Counted from the stretch's first letter, positions 44,259-53,846 are shown. The stretch is DNA of 64,000 bases from Planctomycetota bacterium (GCA_014584395.1 JACTMY010000014.1:124001-188000); one strand, 5' to 3'. The notes: a model not told the origin generated them from the sequence alone. Made by a program: numbers and translations.

Positions 44259-46160
44259 CTAGCGGGCTGCCGTCGTGTCGAAGGGCAGAATCTGATACTG
44301 CATGAATTCCCGAAATTCCTTCTCAAGCATATCCAGCTTGGGAGCGGCGATCTCGGGTTTGCTCGGGTCGGCGTGGAGATCAAAGGCCCGGGCAAAAGCC
44401 TGTTCGAGGATGTCCGTCGACAGCTCCATGTCCCGAGGCAATTGCGACAATTCAGCCATGAACTTCTGCAATTGATCGTACTTCTTGTGCGACAGGAAGT
44501 ACATCAAGGCCCAAGCCTCGGCTTTCGCCCGGGTTTGGTAGAAGAGCTTTTCCGAACTGCTCGCCTGCTCGGCCGCCAGGAAGTTTTGATCGGTGATGAT
44601 CCGCGGGATGCTGATCTTGCCCACGTCGAACCGGGTTTCACCGAAGTGGCTGGGCCAAGAAAACTTGCCCCCCTTTTCGGCGTCCATCAGCCTGCGAAAG
44701 ACCGGCAAATACTGCCAATGCTCGCCGCCGATGCCCGTCCACAGCGCGGGCAAGTTGATCTCGCCTTGGCTCCTGGGGCTGGCATAGAAGCTGGCCAGAC
44801 CATCGCGGATGGCGCGGGGAATCAGCACGTGGCGCGGCAGCATGCCCGTGGCCGCCATCAGTTGCTGCACGGTTTCGTGCATGATGGTGGACACTTCGCC
44901 TTCTTCGCGCGCGGCTTGAGCGGCGACGGCCGCGGCCCGAGCGTAGCTGATGAACTCCGCCCGCAATTCCTGCTGCTTCTTGTTGAGCGCGTCGCCCCGC
45001 AGCAGTTTGTCGAAGTCCAGGTCCTTTTCCTTCAATTGCTTTTCCACGTCGGAAACGTGGGTCCGGAAATTCTTGAAAGCCTCATCCCGGCGGACGGCGG
45101 AGAACACTGACACATTGTCGAGCGACGAGAAGAAACCATCCGTCGTCAGGGGCAGGTTGTCGAACATCTGATGCAAGGCATCGAACTTCGGCTCCGATTC
45201 GGCCAGGATGCAAATCAGTTGCTGGCGCGGCAGGGGCAGCATCTTCCCTTGCATGGCATGCCAATAGTAAAAACCGGCGAAGGTCTGCTCCAAGCGATTG
45301 TGGATGCGGTCCGCCAGTTTGTCCTGATTGGGAACGTGCAAGATGGCGAAGTGATTCTTGCTCAGAACACGGTAATTGTCGCCTAGATTGGGATACGTTT
45401 TGAGGCGATTGATCTCGTCCGTGGGCGGCGTCAGCGGCGTCTTGATCGCGTCGCGGGTCGCCAGCAGGGTCTGCATTTTGGCGCGGTCGGCCGCTTGCAG
45501 CTTGCCCTGTTCGCGGTTCAGTTCATCGAGAAATTCCTCGAACCGAACCCGGATATCCGCGTCGAGGAGCCGGCCGTTGCCGGGGAAATTCCAGCGGCGC
45601 AGCATCCAATCCAGGACGCGCATCGGCTCGGTGAACTTTTTCTCGGCCATGAGCTTGTTCAACTGCGTGGCAAACATGTCCTGTTTGACCCACTGCAGAT
45701 TCATGACGTCCGTGATCAATTCATCAGGCTTGGTGGTTTGCACGCGGCCCCAGGGATGCGTGATGACATATTGAGTTTCCTTGCCAACAGTGCGCTGCGC
45801 CACGTTGACGTCAACCACAGCGATGAACCAGGCCGGGGTTTTCCCTTCGCTCGTCGGCGCCGTGCCCGAGCCGCTGCCGGTGCCTGGTCCGCCCAACATG
45901 GCGGGTGCACCGCCGCCGCCACCGCCGCCTGCAGACGGCGGACTAGGCATGCTCGGCCCCGCACCACCCCCCCGGCCGCCCCCGCGCCCCGGCACCGAGG
46001 GCATGCTGGGCGAACCCGCGCCGCCGCTGCCGCTCGAGGATTCTTCCGTGGCGGGCATTTCCGTGGGTCCGTTGAGATTGATGCGAATGACAATGAAGTC
46101 CGCCCAACTAGTCCCCACCATGAAAGCCAGGGCCGTCAGGACTATGGCAAATCGTTTCAT
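44259..46160 (-). CDS. secreted DUF1570-type protein with Gly/Pro-rich N-terminal region
   Basis: A 633-residue protein. A signal peptide (KRFAIVLTALAFMVGTSWA) is followed by a low-complexity Gly/Pro/Ser stretch at about 40-110, then a long helical domain (VRFEEFLDELNREQGKLQAA). From about 270 on it has DUF1570 character, as in planctomycete peptidase-like proteins: YRVLSKNHFAILHVPN, FYYWHAMQGKMLPLPRQQL, then the gluzincin-like helix IMHETVQQLMAATG with His428-Glu429. The second zinc histidine of HExxH is replaced by Gln432, so activity is doubtful. IPRAIRDGLASFYASPRS resembles the usual downstream segment with a Glu, here changed. It is probably exported. Confidence 0.8.
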   Translation of the reverse strand: MKRFAIVLTALAFMVGTSWADFIVIRINLNGPTEMPATEESSSGSGGAGSPSMPSVPGRGGGRGGGAGPSMPSPPSAGGGGGGGAPAMLGGPGTGSGSGTAPTSEGKTPAWFIAVVDVNVAQRTVGKETQYVITHPWGRVQTTKPDELITDVMNLQWVKQDMFATQLNKLMAEKKFTEPMRVLDWMLRRWNFPGNGRLLDADIRVRFEEFLDELNREQGKLQAADRAKMQTLLATRDAIKTPLTPPTDEINRLKTYPNLGDNYRVLSKNHFAILHVPNQDKLADRIHNRLEQTFAGFYYWHAMQGKMLPLPRQQLICILAESEPKFDALHQMFDNLPLTTDGFFSSLDNVSVFSAVRRDEAFKNFRTHVSDVEKQLKEKDLDFDKLLRGDALNKKQQELRAEFISYARAAAVAAQAAREEGEVSTIMHETVQQLMAATGMLPRHVLIPRAIRDGLASFYASPRSQGEINLPALWTGIGGEHWQYLPVFRRLMDAEKGGKFSWPSHFGETRFDVGKISIPRIITDQNFLAAEQASSSEKLFYQTRAKAEAWALMYFLSHKKYDQLQKFMAELSQLPRDMELSTDILEQAFARAFDLHADPSKPEIAAPKLDMLEKEFREFMQYQILPFDTTAAR

Positions 46161-46227
46161 AACCCATGAACTCCGAACAGTTTTGGAAAGTCGATCGGCT
46201 CCAACACGGCGGGCGAGAACACAGCTA

Positions 46228-46252
46228 CCCCGGCGCCCTGAGGTCGCCGGGG
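46228..46252 (-). other. GC-rich hairpin near the end of the secreted-protein gene
   Basis: An 8-bp stem (CCCCGGCG with CGCCGGGG) with a 9-base loop, 24 bases past the 199-residue gene. No T run follows on either strand, so it is a weak terminator candidate at best. Confidence 0.35.
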
Positions 46253-46275
46253 CTTTCGCTGTTGACCTATATGCA

Positions 46276-46875
46276 TTAATTGTCTTTGTCGCGTTTGTTG
46301 TAGTTGGCGGTATCCCGTTGCACGAGCACGACGATGGCCACGACTTGCGGATTCTTGGGGTTCGTGCTGCGCCCCAGCGTGACTGTCACCCATTGATCCT
46401 TAGCCAAATCGCCAGGCTCCCCTTTCATCCCGCCCAGGTTGCTGTCGCGATCCTTGGGGTCGCGTTTGGGCGTGCCCGGCTTGGGTCGGCCCTTTTCATC
46501 CAATTCGGGCCGCATGGGGATTCTGATTTTAGCTTCATCCGCCAGGACGATATCCAGGTCTTCACTGGTGGGCGTGAATTGTGTTCTCCCCTGAACGCGC
46601 CCATACCAAATGCGCGTCGGCACCCAAGTGGGAATCGCCCCGCGCAAGCGTATGGTAAAGGTGCTACCGCCATCACCGACGCGGACGATTTGGCCGCTCA
46701 GCGTCCCCAGGGTGATGTAGCGTTCGCCCTTCTTTTCATCCTTCTTTTCATCCTTGTCTTCTTTTTTCGCGGCGTCATCTTTTTTTTCGCCCTGCGCGGC
46801 TTGAGCATCGGCTAAGGCCGGGCCAAACACCAAAACGCAAGCTAAACAACCGGTCAAAAACCACATACGGGACAT
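46276..46875 (-). CDS. secreted hypothetical protein with Lys/Asp-rich linker
   Basis: A 199-residue protein. The signal peptide (MWFLTGCLACVLVFGPALADAQA) is followed by a Lys/Glu/Asp-rich linker at about 28-52 (EKKDDAAKKEDKDEKKDEKK), then a beta-rich domain: YITLGTLSGQIVRVGDGGSTFTIRLRG and VTVTLGRSTNPKNPQVVAIVVLV, the last seen in other planctomycete secreted proteins. There is no known family, but the fold is likely a small beta-sandwich or OB-like domain. It lies between the DUF1570 gene and dtd on the same strand; the spacing to both is over 100 bases, so it may be a single unit. Confidence 0.7.
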   Translation of the reverse strand: MSRMWFLTGCLACVLVFGPALADAQAAQGEKKDDAAKKEDKDEKKDEKKGERYITLGTLSGQIVRVGDGGSTFTIRLRGAIPTWVPTRIWYGRVQGRTQFTPTSEDLDIVLADEAKIRIPMRPELDEKGRPKPGTPKRDPKDRDSNLGGMKGEPGDLAKDQWVTVTLGRSTNPKNPQVVAIVVLVQRDTANYNKRDKDN

Positions 46876-47111
46876 GTCATTCTCCTTCGGGAGCCATCGC
46901 GCATCGATGTGTCGTATTCACCATCTCTCTTGATGGTAACGCCAAATGGGATAGGGATCAATAGTTATGACGCAAATCCCAAGCATTCTTGCGCCTGGGC
47001 CGCCATCAAGCCCCGTCTTGAGGGGGAGGTTTTTGGACTCCTGGGAGATGCTTACGCAGCATGCTCCATCGAGGGTGCTTTTTAACCTATCTGAACAAGA
47101 GCCAGGCAGGA

Positions 47112-47558
47112 TTATCCTGAAGCAGTGTCCAGGATAAGAGTCACGGGGCCGTCGTTGACCAACTGCACCTGCATGGGGGCTCCGAAGACCCCCTTCTGAA
47201 CGGGCAGGCCAAAGCGAAGCAATGCATGGACAAAGGCCTCGTAAAGCGGTTCCGCCTGTTCGGGCCTGGCGGCCTGGATGTAGCTGGGTCGTCTGCCTTT
47301 TTGGCAATCGCCATAGAGCGTGAATTGACTGACGACCAACGCGCTGCCGGCAACGGCTTGAAGGTCCCGGTTCATCTTGCCCTCCGCATCGGGAAAGACG
47401 CGCAAATGAGCGATTTTATCCGCCAGGGCATGGGCTTGCTCGAGCGCATCGGAGTGCGTCACACCCAGCAGCACGAGGAGGCCCCGGTCAATGGAGGCCA
47501 CGGTCGCCCCCGCCACGCTGACGCTAGCCTGGGCAACCCTTTGCACGACGGCGCGCAT
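47112..47558 (-). CDS. dtd: D-aminoacyl-tRNA deacylase
   Basis: A 148-residue protein of exactly the family length. The start [15 protein letters not shown], the motif VSQFTLYGD in the middle and the final [12 protein letters not shown] carry the two conserved active-site motifs, SQFTLYG and N-x-GPVT. The enzyme removes D-amino acids (and glycine) from mischarged tRNAs and so proofreads translation. It is followed by the secreted-protein gene on the same strand after 236 bases; upstream is the GH57 branching enzyme gene, 52 bases away. Confidence 0.96.
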   Translation of the reverse strand: MRAVVQRVAQASVSVAGATVASIDRGLLVLLGVTHSDALEQAHALADKIAHLRVFPDAEGKMNRDLQAVAGSALVVSQFTLYGDCQKGRRPSYIQAARPEQAEPLYEAFVHALLRFGLPVQKGVFGAPMQVQLVNDGPVTLILDTASG

Positions 47559-47610
47559 CGCTCACCCTTTCGCTGCAATCGCATGTCCCATCGACGGGAG
47601 AAGCATCGGC

Positions 47611-49197
47611 TTAGGCATAGATGCGATAATCGACGTCGGGGAAAAGATTGTTCCGCGCTTCCAGCCGATCCAGCCAGGGGAGATCGATCTGCCCGACCAT
47701 CACCTGCTGCTCCAGCTTCCTGAAGTTATCGAGGTGGGTCTTGGTTCGTTCATGAGCGTATTCAACGACCGTGCCCGTTTTCATGATGAAGGCCCAATCG
47801 CTCGATTGCGCGAGCAGCAATTCACGGACCATTTGATTCAAGGCGCGCCGTTCCTCCGGCGTGGAGGTGGGTTTGGCCTTGGCCATTTCGACCATCCGCT
47901 CCGCCGCATGGTGCAAATGGGGGTAGACCCAATCATTGCTGCCATCGAGCCACACCGCGGCATACCCGCCCGCGCCCCAGCTTGAAAAGCTCGGCTGGCT
48001 GACCTGGCACCAGGGCGCCAGGTCGAGGTACTGCAGCGGCGTGATCGCCTGAATGGTTTCATGGTGGAAATGCAATTTCCGAAAGACCGCATCCAGCCAT
48101 TCGGGCCCCTCGAACCACCAATGGCCGAAAAGCTCGGCATCGTAGGGCGCGATGATGAGGGGCGGCTGCTCGCCCATGAGCTGGGCCAGCCATTCGACTT
48201 GCCTTTCGCGATTGAAGACGAAATTGTCCGCGTGTTCCCGCACCTTGGCCAAGGCGGCCTCGCGCTGATAGGGCTGTTTATGGACGGTCTTGCCGGTGAT
48301 GGCGTAATACTTGATCCCCAGGTGCGTGCGGTGGCCGACGTCGTGCAAATGGGGTTTGACGTAGTCGTAGTCCAGGTCAAAGCCCACGTCCCGATAGAAA
48401 TCGCGGTAGACGTAATCGCCGGGATAGCCCTCGATGGAACTCCACACCTGTTTGGAAGATTCGGTGTCCCGAGCCAAGGCGGCGACATTGGAGCCGGGGC
48501 ACAAAATGGGGGCATAAACGCCGAACCATGGCCGGGGCGAAGCGAACAGCACGCCATGGGTGTCCACGAAGAAATAACGAATGCCGGACTGGTGCAAGTA
48601 ATGATCCACCCCCGGGGTGTAGCCGCATTCGGGCAGCCAAATCCCCTTGGGCCGGCGGCCGAAATGCCGCTCGAATTCGCTGCAGCCAATCTCGATTTGC
48701 GCCTTGATGGCATTCCAATTCACCGACATCAGCGGGAAGAAGCCATGGGTGGCGCCGCACGTCATCAACTCCAAGCGGCCCGTGTCGTAATAGTGGCGGA
48801 AGCCGTACAGCAGATTGCGTTGATACTTGACTTCGAACAGTTCCTTGCAGCGCAGGAAGCGGTGATGATACATCTCCGCCAGGCGATGAAAGGCGGGGTC
48901 GTGCCGCGTGCGCTGCAGCTCCTTTTCCGTCAAGGCGATCAGGTTGTCGATGTGCCGCACGTACCGGGATTGCAAGAGGGGATCGCTCAACATGGCCGCC
49001 AAGGTTGGCGACACCGACATGGTCAATTCCCAAATGATGTTGTCCCGCTCGAGCCCCTCGAACATTTCCAGCAAGGGGAGATAGGTCTCCGTGATCGCTT
49101 CGTAGAGCCAATCTTCCTCCATGAAGTCGTCGTACTCCGGATGGCGCACGAAGGGCAAGTGGGCGTGCAACACCAAACTCAAATAGCCGAGCGGCAT
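47611..49197 (-). CDS. GH57 1,4-alpha-glucan branching enzyme
   Basis: A 528-residue glycoside hydrolase of family 57. The start at 49197 is chosen because MPLGYLSLVLHAHLPFVRHPE is the normal N-terminus and AAAGGAA lies upstream. Catalytic residues are Glu190 in KGIWLPECGYTPG and Asp353 in IAPYDAELFGHWWFEG, matching the nucleophile and acid positions of the thermophilic GH57 branching enzymes (E184/D353 in Thermus). The (beta/alpha)7 barrel is followed by the usual helical domain with WGAGGYAAVWLDGSNDW. It forms alpha-1,6 branches in glycogen. No glgA/glgC genes are adjacent. This is the non-GH13 type, common in planctomycetes, archaea and cyanobacteria. Confidence 0.92.
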   Translation of the reverse strand: MPLGYLSLVLHAHLPFVRHPEYDDFMEEDWLYEAITETYLPLLEMFEGLERDNIIWELTMSVSPTLAAMLSDPLLQSRYVRHIDNLIALTEKELQRTRHDPAFHRLAEMYHHRFLRCKELFEVKYQRNLLYGFRHYYDTGRLELMTCGATHGFFPLMSVNWNAIKAQIEIGCSEFERHFGRRPKGIWLPECGYTPGVDHYLHQSGIRYFFVDTHGVLFASPRPWFGVYAPILCPGSNVAALARDTESSKQVWSSIEGYPGDYVYRDFYRDVGFDLDYDYVKPHLHDVGHRTHLGIKYYAITGKTVHKQPYQREAALAKVREHADNFVFNRERQVEWLAQLMGEQPPLIIAPYDAELFGHWWFEGPEWLDAVFRKLHFHHETIQAITPLQYLDLAPWCQVSQPSFSSWGAGGYAAVWLDGSNDWVYPHLHHAAERMVEMAKAKPTSTPEERRALNQMVRELLLAQSSDWAFIMKTGTVVEYAHERTKTHLDNFRKLEQQVMVGQIDLPWLDRLEARNNLFPDVDYRIYA

Positions 49198-49361
49198 GGC
49201 GGTTCCTTTCCGTCTTCCATTCGAAGGACCACGACAGCGGGATACACGAAGGTATTTTCCCCCTCCAGAGCGATCAACTCGAGGAGCGGATGATCGGGTT
49301 GATCGCACAAGCATGGGAGCCTGCGCCAAGGCTCCTGGTTCGCCCAGGGAGGGGTTCCCAA
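49179..49361 (-). CDS. possible small protein overlapping the branching-enzyme start
   Basis: A frame from TTG at 49361 to TGA at 49179-49181 that overlaps the branching-enzyme ATG in another frame. The 60 residues contain a protein-like core, HPLLELIALEGENTFVYP then AVVVLRMEDGKEPP. There is no clear ribosome site. An overlapping start like this is common for coupled genes, but it could be chance. Confidence 0.3.
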   Translation of the reverse strand: MGTPPWANQEPWRRLPCLCDQPDHPLLELIALEGENTFVYPAVVVLRMEDGKEPPCRSAI

Positions 49362-49672
49362 GCCATGAAAGAGGAGCGATCCGACCGCATCACCTTCAAA
49401 CTAATCTGTTCCATCATCCCAACCTAGGAGGAAAAGTCCAGGCGACCCAGGAATCTTTTTTGGACCTTGCCGATTATACCGGCTAACCCCCCCAGCCGCG
49501 TGAATCGAGAGCATTTTGAAAAAACCCGGACCAGCAATCTCTTGCTAAGTGCTCATGGGAAAGATAGATTTAAAATGGTCGGCTTGTTGGCTCTTCACGG
49601 ATCCTCTCATTCCTGGTTCGCGTCGAGGATACTTTTTGGTCGGTCGATCTGGCCGCGCTGGAGCGATAGCCC
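49198..49672. other. intergenic region between branching enzyme and metallophosphoesterase
   Basis: These 475 bases separate divergent genes. They hold the possible small frame at 49179-49361 and a candidate plus-strand promoter at 49542-49570. The remaining part shows no coding pattern and no strong hairpin. Confidence 0.5.
49542..49570 (+). promoter_or_regulatory. candidate promoter of the metallophosphoesterase gene
   Basis: TTGCTA and TAGATT are 17 bases apart, each matching 4 of 6 consensus bases, about 100 bases before the GTG start. Confidence 0.3.
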
Positions 49673-50419
49673 GTGATCGCAATTATCAGTGACATCCACA
49701 GCAATCTGGAAGCGCTCCAGGCAGTGCTGAAAGATATTCAAACGCAAGATGTCGAAAAAATCTATTGTCTGGGCGACGTGATCGGCTACGGTCCGAATCC
49801 CCGCGATTGCATCGATCTCGTCCTGGAGATGCCGGTCGTGCTCCTGGGCAATCACGATCAGGGGGCCATGTTCGACCCTGAAGGATTCAATCCCGGCGCC
49901 GAGCGCGCCATCTTCTGGACCCGCGCCCAACTGGAAAATGCCAACGAACCGCGGGAAAAGCGGGAGCGCCGCTGGGAGTTCCTCGCCGAGCGGCCGCGGA
50001 TCCACCGCGATGAAAACGCCCTCTTCGTCCATGGCTCCGCGCGCAATCCCATCAACGAATACGTTTTCCCGGAGGACGTCTACAACCCGCGCAAGATGGA
50101 GCGCATCTTCGCCTACATTGACCGCTACTGCTTCCAGGGCCATACCCATGTTCCGGGCGTGTTCACCGAATCGCTGCAGTTCTACAGCCCGGAGGAAATC
50201 GAAAAGGTCTACACCCTCGACGGCCGCAAGACGATGGTCAATGTCGGCTCCGTGGGGCAGCCCCGCGATGGCGATTGGCGCGCCTGCTATGTGCTTTATG
50301 ATGGCAAGACGGTTCGCTTCTGCCGCGTCGAATACGACATCGATACCACCGTAAAAAAAATCTACGAGGTCCCTGAGTTGGAAAACTTCCTCGGGGACCG
50401 GCTCAGAGATGGACGTTAG
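49673..50419 (+). CDS. metallophosphoesterase (calcineurin-like)
   Basis: A 248-residue protein that starts with GTG after GGAGCG. All motifs of the two-metal phosphoesterase site are present: D-x-H in ISDIHSN (Asp7, His9), [21 protein letters not shown], with His near 122 in VHGSARNP. The mid-section [19 protein letters not shown] and [17 protein letters not shown] follow the pattern of the YfcE/MJ0936-type family, whose members hydrolyse phosphodiesters. The start at residue 1 is only six residues before the first metal ligand. It is followed by the RlmI-like methyltransferase gene 48 bases on. The physiological substrate is unknown. Confidence 0.92.
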   Translation: MIAIISDIHSNLEALQAVLKDIQTQDVEKIYCLGDVIGYGPNPRDCIDLVLEMPVVLLGNHDQGAMFDPEGFNPGAERAIFWTRAQLENANEPREKRERRWEFLAERPRIHRDENALFVHGSARNPINEYVFPEDVYNPRKMERIFAYIDRYCFQGHTHVPGVFTESLQFYSPEEIEKVYTLDGRKTMVNVGSVGQPRDGDWRACYVLYDGKTVRFCRVEYDIDTTVKKIYEVPELENFLGDRLRDGR

Positions 50420-50467
50420 ACGCCTTCCCTTTCCTTCCCTTCTCGCCAGCTTGCTGAGTGCTTACCC

Positions 50468-51634
50468 ATGGAGTCGTTGCCCCAGGTGCGGCTGAAGATC
50501 GACCGCCGATCTTCCCATCCCTGGATTTTTCAGAAAATGGTCGACAAACCGGCGCAGCGCCTGCCGGGCGGCAGTGTCGTTGACATCCTCGACCGGCAGA
50601 ACCAATGGGTCGGCCGCGGCTTTTACAACGGCCACTCGCGCATCAGCTTGCGCCTCATGACGACCGATCCCGAGGAAGCGATCGACGCCGCCTTCTTCGC
50701 CAAGCGCATTGCCGCCGCGCTGCATCTGCGCCGGCAGGTGCTGCAACTGGAAACCGTTACCAACGCCTATCGCCTGGTCCACTCCGAGGGCGATCAACTC
50801 AGCGGCTTGGTCATCGACCGCTTCGGCCCGATGATCGTCATCGAGTATTTCGCCGCCGGTCCATGGCGGTACCGACAGGCCATTCAGGACGTGCTCACCG
50901 ATTTGTTTCCGGGCACGGCTTTCTACTGGTTCGCCGAGGAGCACGTGCAAAAGCAGGAGTCGTTTGATTGCCATGCGCCCGCGGTCCCTGAGCCAATCGT
51001 CATTGAGGAGCACGGGTTGCAATTCAAAGTGGCGCCAGGCTCCAAGCACAAGACGGGCTTTTTCATCGATCAACGGGATAATCGCCGCTGGCTGGCCGAC
51101 CTGGCTAAGGGCCGCCGGGTGCTCGACCTGTGCTGCAATTCAGGCGGTTTCTCCGTTTACGCCAAAGCTCTCGGCGCCGCCGAAGAGGTGATTGGCCTGG
51201 ACCTCGACGAGGTCGCCTTGGCCTTGGCCGAGACGAACGCCAAATTAAACCGTGCCCGGATTCGTTTCGTGCAAGCCGACTTGTTCCCCTGGCTTCGCGA
51301 CGCCATGGCTCGAAACCAATTATTCGACCTGGTGATCCTCGACCCCGCCAAGCAGACGCGGGATCGGGAAGCCGTCGACTATGCCCTCAAGCGCTATTTC
51401 GACATGAACAAACTGGCCCTCAAGGTCGTGGCGCCGGGGGGGCTGTTCCTTTCCTGCTCCTGCACGGGGCTGGTCTCGGAAGAGGCGTTTTTAGAATGTT
51501 TGCGCCGGGCGGCCTGGCAAGCGGGTCGATCCTTGCAAATCTTCCGCGTCAGCGGCGCCGCCCCCGACCATCCCTTCCTGGGCCACGTTCAGGAAGGTCG
51601 GTATCTGAAGGCCGTGTGGTGCCGGGTGTTTTAG
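50468..51634 (+). CDS. class I rRNA methyltransferase (RlmI family)
   Basis: A 388-residue protein of RlmI/RlmK type. The N-terminal PUA-like domain reads RRSSHPWIFQKMVDKP, then PGGSVVDILDRQNQWVGRG. The SAM domain has RVLDLCCNSGGFSVYAKALGA (motif I), FDLVILDPAKQTRDR (motif IV, with the DPP-like segment changed to DPAK) and LFLSCSCTGLV. The family makes 5-methylcytosine at 23S rRNA C1962. It has the N-terminal EEHGLQFKVAPGSKHKTGFFIDQRDNR segment typical of RlmI. It follows the phosphoesterase gene closely. The cysteines in SCSC fit the catalytic positions. The position of the target base is a family inference. Confidence 0.9.
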   Translation: MESLPQVRLKIDRRSSHPWIFQKMVDKPAQRLPGGSVVDILDRQNQWVGRGFYNGHSRISLRLMTTDPEEAIDAAFFAKRIAAALHLRRQVLQLETVTNAYRLVHSEGDQLSGLVIDRFGPMIVIEYFAAGPWRYRQAIQDVLTDLFPGTAFYWFAEEHVQKQESFDCHAPAVPEPIVIEEHGLQFKVAPGSKHKTGFFIDQRDNRRWLADLAKGRRVLDLCCNSGGFSVYAKALGAAEEVIGLDLDEVALALAETNAKLNRARIRFVQADLFPWLRDAMARNQLFDLVILDPAKQTRDREAVDYALKRYFDMNKLALKVVAPGGLFLSCSCTGLVSEEAFLECLRRAAWQAGRSLQIFRVSGAAPDHPFLGHVQEGRYLKAVWCRVF

Positions 51635-51708
51635 GCATCATGCCGCCGCGATTGGCTCAGATTTCCGATCCCCTCTGATGACGCAGGCCAGTCCGGCTCG
51701 CTGGTTCC

Positions 51709-52902
51709 TCACCATACCCCAGGGACAAAGCGATACCGCACCACTCGGCGATAACGCCGGTATTCTTCAAACTCCGAAAGGAAGCGCTCCTCGCAGTAGG
51801 TCCGCGCCACGTAAACGCCCATCCAGATGACGTAGGCCGTCAAGTTCAGCAGCGTGTAAGCTTCCGTGAACTTGAAGGTGACGACCGTGAAAAAGGCGAT
51901 CTTGCACACTGTGGCCGGGTGGCGAACGATGGCATAGGGTCCGCGCGTTTGAATGGCCTTGTAGCAGAGATTGGACGTTGAGAAATACAGGGAAGTCCCC
52001 GACACGACGTATCCCGCCAGGCAGATCAGACCGATGAGGTCCGTCGCCACGATGAACCGCTGATCATTGATCACATGGCGCGTGCACGCAGCATGGTCCA
52101 CCATGCTCGGCAAAATCGTCGAAGCCCAGATCACAAAGGGTGCGTAGCAACTGAGCGTCACGATCCAATGCAGGGGATAGGGGTCCATCGCTTTGAAGCG
52201 TGTTTTCGTGAATGAGGATTCCCAGAAATAACCCATGGCCGCGTTGTTGGCGTCGATCGACCAAACCAGTGAAGTGAGCATGGCGAGGACAGCGGCCAGA
52301 TTCCATGTGGATTCCATCCAGGCCTGGGTGATGAGCACGTGAGTGAAATAGATTTGGCTCACCATGAGCGGGGTGAAATGGAGGCGGAGCAGGCCCATTA
52401 ACAACAGATGCCGATAGGCTCTGGCATGGAGCAATCTTGTCAAGGCGCGAGGCCCAACGCGCCAGACCCGCTTGACCAGGGCCAGCAGCCGCAGAAACGG
52501 GTCAGCCATGACATTGGCCGGGGAATACCGAAACTTCTCCACCAGCACGAAGTAGGGAAGGCCCGCGTAAAGATACACCGTCCAATAGGCTTCAAAGAAG
52601 GGCAAAGCAGTCGGAAAAAACTGGGCATAAAAGGCGTGATAGCGGCACAACAGAACGGGCCAATAGGCAACCGCTCCCCAAAGAAGGTACTTCCCCAGAA
52701 TTTTGAGAGGATTCTGCAGCCAGCGGCGGGGAACGTAGCGGTTCCGGTCCGTGATGACCGCCACGAGGGTATACAGACCGATCAGGATCGGCAGGGTGAT
52801 GTAGAAGTGAGCACGAACGGAAACGAACTCGTGGATGAATAAGTAAAAACTGACGATGAACGTCAGTGCCACGCAGGTCAGGGCCAGCCAGGGTCTGATC
52901 AT
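51709..52902 (-). CDS. ICMT/PEMT-like integral membrane protein
   Basis: A 397-residue membrane protein with about 9-10 hydrophobic helices. The C-terminal 80 residues carry the isoprenylcysteine/phospholipid methyltransferase-like pattern: GPYAIVRHPATVCKI with the R-H-P motif, a membrane helix, then CEERFLSEFEEYRRYRRVVRYRFVPGVW with the E-E-x-x-L...Y-x-x-Y signature. SAM-binding of that family uses exactly these segments. The N-terminal 280 residues are less typical and include an Arg/Lys-rich loop (RVWRVGPRALTRLLHARAYR). The substrate is not evident: membrane lipid or protein. The start at 52902 opens directly into the first helix. Confidence 0.75.
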   Translation of the reverse strand: MIRPWLALTCVALTFIVSFYLFIHEFVSVRAHFYITLPILIGLYTLVAVITDRNRYVPRRWLQNPLKILGKYLLWGAVAYWPVLLCRYHAFYAQFFPTALPFFEAYWTVYLYAGLPYFVLVEKFRYSPANVMADPFLRLLALVKRVWRVGPRALTRLLHARAYRHLLLMGLLRLHFTPLMVSQIYFTHVLITQAWMESTWNLAAVLAMLTSLVWSIDANNAAMGYFWESSFTKTRFKAMDPYPLHWIVTLSCYAPFVIWASTILPSMVDHAACTRHVINDQRFIVATDLIGLICLAGYVVSGTSLYFSTSNLCYKAIQTRGPYAIVRHPATVCKIAFFTVVTFKFTEAYTLLNLTAYVIWMGVYVARTYCEERFLSEFEEYRRYRRVVRYRFVPGVW

Positions 52903-53139
52903 GCCTTCCCCGCTCCTGCAGGGCCATGAACCATAATTGGATAAACTTATCCTATTTTAATCCCTATCGGTCCGCGGGCAAGTGAAGTTGAACGCATCCA
53001 CGGAGCGTTTCATTGACGGGTCGCCATTCACGCCGCTTAACTCATATCCCGTGCATTTCATTGCCCCCGGACATGAGGATGGTATGATGTTGCCGCTGAC
53101 GATGCGTTCCAATCCAACCCCTCAGACAAGGCGGTCATC

Positions 53140-53661
53140 ATGGCGGTCTATCAACTCAACACGGCCCATACGGACTTGCTCCGGGGCTTGCTTTCCGATC
53201 TCAAAATGGAGTTGGCCGGCTCCCTGAGCCGCATCGAACATGCCCTGGCGCAATTGCCCGAGGAGGAAGTTTGGTGGCGGCCTCATGAAGAGATGAACGC
53301 CATCGGCAATCTGATCCTGCATCTATGCGGCAATCTGGGACAATGGGTTCTCTCGGGCGTAGGGGGCCAGCCCGACGTTCGCAAACGAGCGGAGGAGTTC
53401 AGCCAGCGGGAGCCCATTCCCAAGGCTGTTTTGCTCGACAAGCTGCGCGGCGTGATCAAAGAGGTCGGCAGCGTCATCGACCGGCAAACGGCCGCGTCCC
53501 TGCTCGAACGCCGATCGATTCAAAGTTATCAGACCACCGTCTTGACCGCCCTTCTGCACGTGGTGCATCACTTCGAGGGGCATGCGCAGGAGATCATCTA
53601 TATCACGCGGATGCGCTTGGGTTCGAAATATCAATTCCAATGGACCCCGCGGTCACCCTGA
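53140..53661 (+). CDS. DinB-superfamily protein (DUF1572-like)
   Basis: A 173-residue four-helix protein. It opens with a helix AHTDLLRGLLSDLKMELAGSLSRIEHAL, then WWRPHEEMNAIGNLILHLCGNLGQWV, where the H-L-x-G-N-x-x-Q pattern supplies the first metal ligand, and near the end VLTALLHVVHHFEGHAQEIIYITRM, with H-x-x-x-H-x-x-Q as the second. These three metal-binding helices define DinB/DUF1572-type thiol-dependent metalloenzymes. It is the first of three DinB-fold genes in a 4-kb plus-strand stretch. The substrate is unknown; some family members use bacillithiol or mycothiol. Confidence 0.87.
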   Translation: MAVYQLNTAHTDLLRGLLSDLKMELAGSLSRIEHALAQLPEEEVWWRPHEEMNAIGNLILHLCGNLGQWVLSGVGGQPDVRKRAEEFSQREPIPKAVLLDKLRGVIKEVGSVIDRQTAASLLERRSIQSYQTTVLTALLHVVHHFEGHAQEIIYITRMRLGSKYQFQWTPRSP

Positions 53662-53846
53662 CATCGCACAGGGTTCATGGCTCCATGTCGCCAAGGCGCC
53701 ATGTTGGATCGAGGGGCACTTCAAGAAAAATGGGACTATCGGCGATTCATCCCGCCAAGGCTCCGCTTATAATGACTCTTCATGTTGGCAGGATCGTTTG
53801 GCTGTTCACAGGATCGCTTCGCAGCTTCATCGGGAAGGATGGAACG

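Noticed and set aside
53325-53846. Extension of the esterase reading frame upstream of 53847
   Set aside because: Most of it overlaps the first DinB gene in another frame, and a signal peptide and ribosome site support 53847.
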